NCBI GenBank assembly: GCA_027859205.1
Contig: JAQIBH010000090.1
Location: 1-64,000 of the forward strand
Direction: 5' to 3'
Origin: Bacteroidales bacterium
GTDB lineage: Bacteria > Bacteroidota > Bacteroidia > Bacteroidales > UBA12077
DNA: 64,000 nucleotides
The notes under the pieces are model-generated. The model was given only the letters and a program-made list of their open reading frames with translations, was not told the origin of the DNA and did no database searches. A program made the translations under genes and the position numbers. Shown here in pieces: positions 8,630 to 17,620 of this stretch. The first letter of the stretch is position 1; every line of letters starts with the position of its first letter.

Positions 8630-9559
8630 ATGAGTAATAAAACAGCTTTTGTTTTTCCTGCATTTATTACTGAGTTTACTGAAAAGGAATTAGATTTTCT
8701 AAGCGAAAATTCCATTGATTTTACTAATTATTTGCAAAGAGCCTCTTCAGCTATAAATCTTGATTTACCAGAGTTTTCATATAGTTCAAATAATTATAGA
8801 AACAACGAGTTAAAGTCGCAACTTTTGGCATATTTATTTAGTTGTGCTTTTTTTGATATAGCAGAAAAAAAAGGTGTTGTGCCTCATTTTGTAGTTGGAT
8901 ATAGTATGGGGATATACGCATCATTATATGCTGCGAAATCTATTTCCTTAGAAGAAGGTGTAAAATTAATTCATAAGGCTTATACAATTGTTCATGAATT
9001 AACTAAAACTGAAATTTATGGAATGGGTGCAATCATAGGATTGCCAATAAAGGATATTGAGTATATTATAACTGAAAGTAAATTAGATGCAGATATTATT
9101 AATATAAATAATGAACATTCATTTGTTATTGCGGGAAAAAAGAAAGAAGTGAATTTGGTTCTTGAAAAGGCAAAAGAGGAGGGTGCGATGTCAACAGTTG
9201 AACTTACTGTTAATACACCTTATCATTCAAAATATTTATCAAAATTTACAGATAGCCTTAAACAATATATTGATACTATTCCTATAAGCAATGCTGAGAT
9301 TCCAATTATATCTACCTATGATCAAAGAGAAATAGTTAAAGTATCTGAAATTAAATCTGAATTAATATTTAATTTAACATGTAAAATTAATTGGTATAAA
9401 ACAGTGCAGAAATTGCTTAAGAAAGGTGTAAGTGATATTTATGAATGTGGTGCCGGAAAGGATTTGAAGAAAATTTCAAGATTCATTAAAGGTGATTATC
9501 GTATGAACTTAATTTATAAAATATTAAAGGAGCCTAAAAAAGACTCCTTTTCTATATGA
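8630..9559 (+). CDS. ACP S-malonyltransferase, FabD-like
   Basis: VGYSMGIYASLYAA (GxSxG), NTPYHSKYLS with catalytic-His-like HS; FabD-like length. Confidence 0.9.
   Translation: MSNKTAFVFPAFITEFTEKELDFLSENSIDFTNYLQRASSAINLDLPEFSYSSNNYRNNELKSQLLAYLFSCAFFDIAEKKGVVPHFVVGYSMGIYASLYAAKSISLEEGVKLIHKAYTIVHELTKTEIYGMGAIIGLPIKDIEYIITESKLDADIININNEHSFVIAGKKKEVNLVLEKAKEEGAMSTVELTVNTPYHSKYLSKFTDSLKQYIDTIPISNAEIPIISTYDQREIVKVSEIKSELIFNLTCKINWYKTVQKLLKKGVSDIYECGAGKDLKKISRFIKGDYRMNLIYKILKEPKKDSFSI
9531..9556 (+). terminator. Hairpin terminator overlapping the end of the malonyltransferase gene
   Basis: AAAGGAGcctaaaaaagaCTCCTTTTctat inverted repeat. Confidence 0.55.
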
Positions 9560-9570
9560 AATATAAGATA

Positions 9571-10182
9571 TTATTTAAAAGCTTTTTTCACTAAAAATGC
9601 TCCAAGAGATTTTCCACCTTTAGCATATGATTCTTGAATTCTGTATCCAGCATCATAATCATTTCCCATACCACGACCAGGAACTTTTGTCATAGTAATA
9701 ACAGCTAAAACATTTTCTTTATTCTCCGTTTCAACAAATTTTACTTCAAGATTAATCATGGCATCTTTTTTCATAATTCCAATGTTAAATCCAGGTTCTG
9801 TAAAAGTTGTTTTTACAATTAATGTGTATTTAGCATTAATATTTGTTTGATCGAAATTACAGTTAGCTTTTGCAGCGTAATTATTCATTAATTCTTCAAA
9901 TTTTGGGTGAAATCTACCTTCTCTATCTGCTTCCCAATTATCTTTCCATGTATCACCTTTTCCTGCTTCAGCCTCATTATATTCAGCAACTTTTTTATTT
10001 ACATAATCTTCTTCTTTATCAAACTTTCCAACTGCCATTTCACTATAGTCATATTCTAATAGTACTTCTGTTTGTCCTTTTAAGAAACTTAAATCACCTT
10101 CAGTTACCTTAATTTTTTGCGCTTGAACAGCGGTTACACTTAGTACAACAAGCGCAGCTACAATAGTTTTTAAAATCTTCAT
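9571..10182 (-). CDS. secreted hypothetical protein
   Basis: N-terminal signal peptide MKILKTIVAALVVLSVTAVQAQ; no motif recognised. Confidence 0.8.
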   Translation of the reverse strand: MKILKTIVAALVVLSVTAVQAQKIKVTEGDLSFLKGQTEVLLEYDYSEMAVGKFDKEEDYVNKKVAEYNEAEAGKGDTWKDNWEADREGRFHPKFEELMNNYAAKANCNFDQTNINAKYTLIVKTTFTEPGFNIGIMKKDAMINLEVKFVETENKENVLAVITMTKVPGRGMGNDYDAGYRIQESYAKGGKSLGAFLVKKAFK

Positions 10183-10218
10183 AGTTTATAGTTTTAATAG
10201 TTTAGTACGATTAAAAAA

Positions 10219-10404
10219 TTAGATATAATTAATTATAATTGCATAAATCCCATGAATAGAAGCAGTAAAAAACAGAATAATTCCGAGTAATTTATGAGTT
10301 TTATATTTTACCTTAATAAGTCTTAAACCACTTAGAAGTTGGAATAAAATTAATGATAAATTAATTATTCCAAGTAATAATATAATATCTACACCAAAAA
10401 TCAT
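10219..10404 (-). CDS. small two-TM membrane protein
   Basis: 61 aa with two hydrophobic segments; lies between two secreted-protein genes on the same strand. Confidence 0.6.
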   Translation of the reverse strand: MIFGVDIILLLGIINLSLILFQLLSGLRLIKVKYKTHKLLGIILFFTASIHGIYAIIINYI

Positions 10405-10416
10405 AATAATTTATTT

Positions 10417-10803
10417 TTATTCAACTTTAACAGTTACTTTTTCTTCGCTTTTTGATCCATGTCTGTTGCAGTGGCCTTCAGCTCTTATTTCAAAATCTGC
10501 CTCAGCTTTAACCTTAAACTCAAGAGTAAAGTTTTGATTTTCTGGTAATTTATCTTTTGGATATTCCCATTTTTTATATTCTTCGCCATTTATTTTTACT
10601 AAAACCCAATCGGTATGATGCCCCGACGTATTACCAGAATGGCTAACTTCTATTTTTATAGTTATTTCTGTGCCCTTTTGAGCTTTTCCAGGAGCAATAA
10701 CTTTTACCGAGGTTTTATTGGCATAACCATTGAAAGAGAATAAGATAAAAGCGAATAATGTGATAATTCCTGTAATCGTAAATTTACGTTTCATAGTATA
10801 CAT
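10417..10803 (-). CDS. exported superoxide reductase/desulfoferrodoxin Fe-binding-like protein
   Basis: Signal peptide; SGHHTDWVLVKING and AEGHCNRHGSK resemble the His-rich and CNxHG iron ligands of SOR. Confidence 0.65.
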   Translation of the reverse strand: MYTMKRKFTITGIITLFAFILFSFNGYANKTSVKVIAPGKAQKGTEITIKIEVSHSGNTSGHHTDWVLVKINGEEYKKWEYPKDKLPENQNFTLEFKVKAEADFEIRAEGHCNRHGSKSEEKVTVKVE

Positions 10804-11021
10804 CCCGTTTAAATGTTTAGCTAATTTAATTAAAATTTTCTGATTTGGAAATTTGTTTAGGATTTATTGAATAATATTAAAGTGTTAAGAATTAAGAGCA
10901 AGATATTGTGCAGAAAGTAAATTAAAATCTAGGGTTAAGTATTATATGCTTGATTTTATGATTATGTTTTTTTGTATTTCTTTATATCTTGTGTCTTGTA
11001 TCTTGTGTCTCACATCTTTTA

Positions 11022-12365
11022 TTAAATAACATCTGTTCCTTTTTTTATTAGCCACAACTTCCCAACATTTTCATAAAATTTTTCAAGTGGAAGTTTTGTT
11101 TTTAATACACTATTAAAGAAATTATATTTCGAAAGGTCATAATCAATTATTTGATTTTTTATTTCATCATAAAAAGGAGTGCCAGGCATAGGAGTAAGGA
11201 TAGTATAACCAGCATAAGTTACTTTATGTGAATTAGTATATTCCGATAAAGCATTAAAATCAGAATCATCATAATCGTTCGGAATAACATAATTTCCACG
11301 AAGCATAATTCCATTTTGATGAAAAATATTTATTGCTTCATGAATTAATTTCGCATCGGAACTTTTGTTATATCTTTTTAGTTCTTCTTCTCGAAAGGAT
11401 TCAAATCCACAAATTACTACTTTTAAGCCACCTTTTGCTAGCTTTTCAATCAATTTAGGATATTTAACAGCTGTATCTGTTCTAATATCCATTATAAATG
11501 TTTTCTTAATTCCTTCTTCCTTAATTCGATCAAATAGCTTGTCAATAGTTGAGGTATCTACAATTGTATTTGCATCGGCAAACCTAACAATAGGATAATC
11601 GTCGGTTTGTTTTAACTCTGTAATTATACTTTCGACGTTTCGTTTTAAATACTTCCCGTCGTACTGGCACCATATCGAGCAAAATGTACATTTATAAGGG
11701 CAACCAAGAGATGTGAAAAGGTAGGTTGATGGATATGGAGAATTCCCGACTTTATACGTTTCTTTCCATCTTTCTAAGTGTTTTCTGTTAGGAAATAAGA
11801 AATCCTTGTTTGCAGAATTAAATTCTATTGTTTTGGCTTTTGATTTTTCAAGTCTTCCTGCTCTATTAAAAATGACTCCTGGAATGTTTTCAATAGGAGT
11901 ATTTAGTTCTTTCGCTTTAATAACTTCTTTAAATGTGTGTGCCGATTGCCCGGGAAGAATTATATCAACCGCAGGATCAGTAAAATCATTTGTTGAAAGG
12001 GTTGCATGTAATCCGCCTACTACCGTTAATATATTTGGATTAAACTCCTTTGTTGCTTGTAAAATTTCAATTGCATAATAAAATTCCGATGCTATTGTGG
12101 TTGTTCCTACAACATCGGGCTTATGTTCTTTTAATAATTTTGTAACTAATTCTTTTAATGGAGGAGTCGTTTCTGGGTGAAGATCATATTCACCTTTAGT
12201 ATCAAAAACTACAACATCGTGGTCTTTTACTGCTTCAGCTACAGTAAGTAAACCTAACGGAGGGCCAATTAATTTTTTATGAATATACTTTTTTGCTTCT
12301 TCTGGTGCAGAAGCTAAAATCATGTTATGTGGTGATCGAGGTGTATTTATTAAAAGTATTTTCAT
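11022..12365 (-). CDS. B12-binding radical SAM protein
   Basis: N-terminal B12-like domain (DVVGTTTIASEFYYAIEI...VVGGLHATL) and SLGCPYKCTFCSIW cluster motif. Confidence 0.9.
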   Translation of the reverse strand: MKILLINTPRSPHNMILASAPEEAKKYIHKKLIGPPLGLLTVAEAVKDHDVVVFDTKGEYDLHPETTPPLKELVTKLLKEHKPDVVGTTTIASEFYYAIEILQATKEFNPNILTVVGGLHATLSTNDFTDPAVDIILPGQSAHTFKEVIKAKELNTPIENIPGVIFNRAGRLEKSKAKTIEFNSANKDFLFPNRKHLERWKETYKVGNSPYPSTYLFTSLGCPYKCTFCSIWCQYDGKYLKRNVESIITELKQTDDYPIVRFADANTIVDTSTIDKLFDRIKEEGIKKTFIMDIRTDTAVKYPKLIEKLAKGGLKVVICGFESFREEELKRYNKSSDAKLIHEAINIFHQNGIMLRGNYVIPNDYDDSDFNALSEYTNSHKVTYAGYTILTPMPGTPFYDEIKNQIIDYDLSKYNFFNSVLKTKLPLEKFYENVGKLWLIKKGTDVI

Positions 12366-12514
12366 ATGTGAAGTCTAACAAAAAGCTGTTTGCGAAGATA
12401 ACAAAAGATTCTAATTTATTTAAAAGGAAAGTCCCTTATGAATTAATGTGAACGACTTGATTATATATTTATGAATTCGATAATTTATTTACAAAGCTTA
12501 TTGATTTTTAAAAT

Positions 12515-14866
12515 TTAGAATTGAATTCGATAACTTGCCATTGGATATAATTCCATTTCACGATTATAATATTCTTTACCAGTTAAAGGATCTATTCTAT
12601 ATTCATATACACTTGTATATCCTGTTCTGTATTGTAAATCCATAGCAATTTCAACATTGTATTTGGGTTTATTCCTCTTAATTCCTAATCTTAAATTAAT
12701 TCGGAAATAATCTTTTTGCTGGATTTCATAAGCATTATCCCAATCAAGAACTTCAATTCCTTGGTTTAACGTTTCTGCTACATCGTAAGGAATATAGGGT
12801 CTTCCTCCAGCATAGGTTGTTCTTAATCCAATAGAAAAAGCGTTATTCTTTCTGAAAGGAATTTCATAACCTCCTAATACATTAATTGCGTAATTACCAT
12901 TAAATGCTGTATTCCTCTTTATCCCATCATATCCCTTATAATTTGACTCATAGATGGATGCTGTAATTAAGAAATAAAAATTATTGGATAAAAATCGTTC
13001 GAGTGTAAATTCAATCCCATAGTTTTCACCAGTACCTTTATTTACTAAACTATCAGTACGTTCAATAAAATATTCAGCACCAAAATTAAGAACGGAATAC
13101 TCGGGTTGTCCTTCTTTTACAGGTACATCATATAAATATTGGTAATATGTTTCTATTTTTAATCTTAGTACATCACTAAATAAATGATCATACCCTAAAA
13201 TAATCTGATTGCTTTTTGTAAAATCCAAATTCTTGTTAGATAAAACGATATCTCCATTGTTTAGCTGGGTTTGAGTAAAATAGATTATTCTTAGCTGCGT
13301 TTGGCTATGTAATCCATATCCAATTTTAAAAGAGTTTTTCTCGTTTAAATTCCAATTAAATCCCATTCGTGGCTCTAATGAAAATGAATTGTTCATATCA
13401 AGATATTGGGAATGTAGCCCTAAATACAGTTCTATATTATTAGTGAATTTATGTTTGAATTGTGTATATAATTGAAATAAATTAAATTCATCGCTCAGAT
13501 CAGTGAACACCTCAAATTGTCCTTCAGTCATCGTACTATCAGCAAAATTTACAAAGTATCGATCTGCAATAAGACCATAGCTAAATGTATTTCTGCTATT
13601 AATTTTTGTGTTCACATGAGTTGTAAGGCTGGCTTTTACTTCAGATGATTCTTCACCTGCCCAAATATCTGGACTTGGGTCCCCGACACTTATAGTATCA
13701 ATTTGAGTAGTTACTTTTGATCCATACAGAGATATGGCAGTTTGTAATCTGGTTTTTGTACCAAAAAAATGAACATATGAAAGAGCTAATGTGCCAATAT
13801 CAGATCCATTACTTAAATCTTCGCCCCAACTTTCAAAAGCCCAGTCTTTTTGATCATCATTAGAATCAAACATTTCGATATAGCTTTTGCCACCCATCCC
13901 AACAAAAGTCAGTCTCCCTTTTTTCATAGGAAAATTGAGTTTAAATGTTAAATCTTGATATTGTGTGGTTTCAACTTCAGCACCAAGTAAATCTATAATA
14001 TCTACAAGTGAATATCTATAAGCAATTAAATAAGAGGCATTAGAGTTTTTTGAAAATGGACCTTCAGTTCCAAATTCTAAACCGTTATAACCAAATTCAG
14101 CCCAATATTCTCTTTTTTCATTGTTTCCCGCACGCATTTTTAAATCAAATACTCCTGCAAGGGCATTTCCATATTCAGCAGGAAAAGCTCCTGTTAAGAA
14201 ATCCGAATTAGTAAGCAAATTATTATTTAATATGGTTATGGGACCACCGGTTGTCCCGGATGCCGCAAAATGATTCGGATTAGGAATTTCAATTCCATCG
14301 AGCCTCCATAATAATCCTGTTGAGGAGTTTCCCCTAATAACAATATCGTTTCTGTTATCACGAACTGACATAACTCCGGCATAATTTGCGGCCATTCTCG
14401 CAGGATCTCCATAGCTTCCCGGATATCTTTTAGTTTCATCAACCGTAAATGATCGGGCACTAATGGTTGCCATTTTATTTATAGGCTTATCTTTTTTGAT
14501 AGTTGCTTTTATAACTACTTCGTCAATTGCAGTCACAGATTCGTCTAATTCAATTCTAATAATTTTCTCTTTAGCTGAGCTAATGACAATATTATCAATA
14601 ATTTGTGTTTTGTAACCAATATAACTTGCTTGAATGGTTTGCCTCCCTATAATTACTTCTTCGAATCTAAAATAACCGTTTTCATTGCTTATTGTACCTT
14701 GTTGAGGCGAAGATTCCGGTAAAATAATATTTACACTAGGTAAAGGAATCTGAGTTTCCCTATCAACAACAATCCCTCTTAATGTTTGTTTTAAATTTTC
14801 TTGTGAAGAGCCGACCTTAGTTTGGGAAATCAGCAGAGAAAGAATTAAGATATATTTTAGGTTCAT
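12515..14866 (-). CDS. TonB-dependent receptor with CarboxypepD_reg-like N-terminus
   Basis: LRGIVVDRETQIPLPSVNIILPE...GYFRFEEV domain, plug region (DIVIRGNSSTGLLWRLDGIEIPNPNHFA), beta-barrel C-terminus ending in F. Confidence 0.9.
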   Translation of the reverse strand: MNLKYILILSLLISQTKVGSSQENLKQTLRGIVVDRETQIPLPSVNIILPESSPQQGTISNENGYFRFEEVIIGRQTIQASYIGYKTQIIDNIVISSAKEKIIRIELDESVTAIDEVVIKATIKKDKPINKMATISARSFTVDETKRYPGSYGDPARMAANYAGVMSVRDNRNDIVIRGNSSTGLLWRLDGIEIPNPNHFAASGTTGGPITILNNNLLTNSDFLTGAFPAEYGNALAGVFDLKMRAGNNEKREYWAEFGYNGLEFGTEGPFSKNSNASYLIAYRYSLVDIIDLLGAEVETTQYQDLTFKLNFPMKKGRLTFVGMGGKSYIEMFDSNDDQKDWAFESWGEDLSNGSDIGTLALSYVHFFGTKTRLQTAISLYGSKVTTQIDTISVGDPSPDIWAGEESSEVKASLTTHVNTKINSRNTFSYGLIADRYFVNFADSTMTEGQFEVFTDLSDEFNLFQLYTQFKHKFTNNIELYLGLHSQYLDMNNSFSLEPRMGFNWNLNEKNSFKIGYGLHSQTQLRIIYFTQTQLNNGDIVLSNKNLDFTKSNQIILGYDHLFSDVLRLKIETYYQYLYDVPVKEGQPEYSVLNFGAEYFIERTDSLVNKGTGENYGIEFTLERFLSNNFYFLITASIYESNYKGYDGIKRNTAFNGNYAINVLGGYEIPFRKNNAFSIGLRTTYAGGRPYIPYDVAETLNQGIEVLDWDNAYEIQQKDYFRINLRLGIKRNKPKYNVEIAMDLQYRTGYTSVYEYRIDPLTGKEYYNREMELYPMASYRIQF

Positions 14867-14913
14867 TAATTATATTTCGTTTTACTTTCAGATAAACAAA
14901 TATACACGAATTA

Positions 14914-15480
14914 TTAATTACTTTTTATTGAGAATCCTGCTTGTTCAATAATATCTCCTAACTGAATGTATTTCCCGTGAGAATATGCTATTAGTTCTTG
15001 ATGTTGCATGTTTATAGCACCGGTTGATTTATCGATATAATTTTCAGATACTTGAATATTCACAACTTCGGCAAGAAACATGTCGTGTGATCCAAGTTCT
15101 TTAATTTCAGTTACTTTACATTCAATATTTATAGGAGATTCAACAATTATTGTAGTATTTACCTTTTCACCTTTACGAGGAGTGAGCCCCATTTCTTTAA
15201 ACTTATCACAATCTCTTCCAGATTTTCTTCCACAGAAATCTGCTGCTCTAACTAAATCTTTTGTCGAGTAATTTATCACAAACTCCATATTTCTCTTAAT
15301 AATATCATGCGAGTATCGCTCTTTTCGAATAGAAACATAGCACATAGGAGGAATTGAATTAATTGTTCCTGTCCATGCTATTGTAATAATATTATGCTCA
15401 TCAGAGTTTGAGCCACAGCTTACCATTGCTGCAGGAACTGGATAAATTAATGCTGCAGGGTTTTTATTTATTTTTTTCAT
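14914..15480 (-). CDS. flavin reductase-like (FMN-binding) protein
   Basis: YPVPAAMVSCGS...NIITIAWTGTINSIPPMCYVSIRKERYS typical of Flavin_Reduct family. Confidence 0.87.
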   Translation of the reverse strand: MKKINKNPAALIYPVPAAMVSCGSNSDEHNIITIAWTGTINSIPPMCYVSIRKERYSHDIIKRNMEFVINYSTKDLVRAADFCGRKSGRDCDKFKEMGLTPRKGEKVNTTIIVESPINIECKVTEIKELGSHDMFLAEVVNIQVSENYIDKSTGAINMQHQELIAYSHGKYIQLGDIIEQAGFSIKSN

Positions 15481-15610
15481 GATTTTTAGGGCTTGACATT
15501 AATTTATAATCCAGAAGATTAAGTATAATATGTTTAATTTAATAAAACTAGCCGTTTTTTTAACTATAACAGATGAAAAATACAAATGAGGAAAATAAAT
15601 TTTTACAAAT

Positions 15611-15639
15611 AAAAAAACCGACATTTGCCGGTTTTTATT
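15611..15639 (-). terminator. Hairpin terminator downstream of STAS gene
   Basis: AAAAACCGacatttgcCGGTTTTT inverted repeat with flanking A/T tracts. Confidence 0.65.
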
Positions 15640-15978
15640 TTATTCAAATGTATCCATACACTTGTCTATATCATCGCAAATGTCGAATACATTATGTAAT
15701 TGTAACAGTTTAACCAATTCCATAACTTCTGGAGAAATATTGCAAATTTTAAATTGACTATCATTATTCTTTGCATTTCGTAATATTGAAAGCAAAGCTC
15801 CAAAACCAGAACTGTCAACATATTCAACACCTTCTAGGTTTAGAATAAGTTTCGTATTTGCCATTGTTAAATATTGAGCAACTTCTTCTTTTAAAGACTG
15901 GGCAATTAAGATATTTAATTTGCTCACATTATCAAATGTTAGTATCTCAATTCCGTTGTTCGATTCATGTTTTAACAT
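15640..15978 (-). CDS. STAS-domain anti-sigma factor antagonist
   Basis: LILNLEGVEYVDSSGFGALLSILRNAK STAS motif. Confidence 0.9.
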   Translation of the reverse strand: MLKHESNNGIEILTFDNVSKLNILIAQSLKEEVAQYLTMANTKLILNLEGVEYVDSSGFGALLSILRNAKNNDSQFKICNISPEVMELVKLLQLHNVFDICDDIDKCMDTFE

Positions 15979-15995
15979 AGATTCCGGTTTAAAGG

Positions 15996-16358
15996 TTAAT
16001 ATTTTCGAATTTTCTTAATTTCTTTTAATTCTCTAACAGCTATATTACTTTCACTTACAAATTTAGCAATAATTTCCTTATATCCATTAATATTCTTTCC
16101 CTCTTTTGCATTTTCCTCCAAATTTTTTAGCACATTAGCTAATTCTTTCATTCCCACCATTAGGATAGCAGATTTTGCTTTGTGTGCTGTTTTGCCTAAA
16201 TTAATCCAGTCTTTATTTGAATAGCAATCATTTAATGATTTTTGATATTCTGGGATTTGCTCAAAAAACATTTCAATCAAATCTTTAATTAAGTCATTAC
16301 TTCCGTCACTTATCTCATTTAAATACGAAAGGTCAACTATCTTATGATTGTTCTCCAT
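15996..16358 (-). CDS. Hpt-domain phosphotransfer protein
   Basis: LGKTAHKAKSAILMVGM (H-x-x-K-S phosphotransfer helix). Confidence 0.85.
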   Translation of the reverse strand: MENNHKIVDLSYLNEISDGSNDLIKDLIEMFFEQIPEYQKSLNDCYSNKDWINLGKTAHKAKSAILMVGMKELANVLKNLEENAKEGKNINGYKEIIAKFVSESNIAVRELKEIKKIRKY

Positions 16359-16550
16359 TATCTTTTAAAATCATTTTTTAAAAATATCGTAATAATTTTA
16401 ATGTTTAGCAAAATACAAAAAATTAATTATAAAGAATATAAGTATAAAGAGATATTAATTTTTATTTTTACAATACTTTTCTTATAATTAAACAATCTAT
16501 CTTGATTTGAGTATAAGGATTAATTAGAGACTAAATCAAACTGAATAATA

Positions 16551-17603
16551 ATGAAACAAATTTTACTAAGCATATTAACAATTTTGTTAGCTTTTAATTC
16601 TTTTTCTCAAAACCCTAATTCAATTGAAAATGAGATTAAAGAGATAAGAAAAAATGCAAGTCTTAAATATAATGAGGGTGTTAGATTTGCAAAAGAAGGG
16701 AAATACACAGAAGCTCATAAAAAATTTGATCAATCTTTGTTTTTGTATTCTGATTTTGCGCTGCCTTATCTGGAAAGAGCTAAAATAAAAATTATACGAC
16801 AAGAGTTTGACTTAGCAATGAATGACGTTGCAAAAGCAATTGAACTTAACGACGGTTTGGGCGAAGCGTTTTATATTAGAGCATATATGAAATTATTAAT
16901 GAATGATCATCAAAATGCATTAACAGATTTTACACATGCAATACAAAAAGGATTCACCGAATCAGAATCTTATTATTACCGAGGTTTAATGAATTTTGAA
17001 TTAGGTGATTATAACAGCTCACTTATCGATTTTACATTAGCAATTGATAAAAATTATGATTTTGCGTATGCTTATAACGAACGCGCTAGCTCTAAAAGGA
17101 TGCTTGGAGATTTTCATGGTGCGATTCATGATTATAAGCAAGCATTAGCATATGACTCGACCATTATCGTTGCATATGATAATAGAGGAAGCTGTAAAAT
17201 AAAAACCGGAGATTTTGAGGGCGCTATAGAGGATTATACAAAGGCTTTTCAAAAAGACCCAGAGTATTATTTGGCAATAAATAATAGAGGAAGTGCCTAT
17301 TATCAAATGAGTAATTATGAATTAGCACTAAAAGATTTTACTAAAGTTACTGAAATGAACAAAGAATATGCTCCAGGCTATAATAACTTAGGAATTACAA
17401 AGATCCAACTTGCAAACTATTTGGGTGCTGAAAAAGACTTAGATAAAGCCATAGAATTAGATCCAGAATATGGTGCAGCGTATGTAAATAGGGGATATGC
17501 AAAGGAATTTTTAGGAAAATTTCCTGCTGCATGCGCAGATTGGAAAATGGCAATAGAACTTGGAATAGAAGAAGCTGAGAAATATATTACCGAATGTGAA
17601 TAA
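16551..17603 (+). CDS. secreted tetratricopeptide repeat protein
   Basis: Signal peptide and multiple TPR units (e.g. GDFEGAIEDYTKAFQKDPEYYLAINNRGSAYYQMSNYELALKDFTK). Confidence 0.92.
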   Translation: MKQILLSILTILLAFNSFSQNPNSIENEIKEIRKNASLKYNEGVRFAKEGKYTEAHKKFDQSLFLYSDFALPYLERAKIKIIRQEFDLAMNDVAKAIELNDGLGEAFYIRAYMKLLMNDHQNALTDFTHAIQKGFTESESYYYRGLMNFELGDYNSSLIDFTLAIDKNYDFAYAYNERASSKRMLGDFHGAIHDYKQALAYDSTIIVAYDNRGSCKIKTGDFEGAIEDYTKAFQKDPEYYLAINNRGSAYYQMSNYELALKDFTKVTEMNKEYAPGYNNLGITKIQLANYLGAEKDLDKAIELDPEYGAAYVNRGYAKEFLGKFPAACADWKMAIELGIEEAEKYITECE

Positions 17604-17620
17604 TATAAATTGTATTTAAA

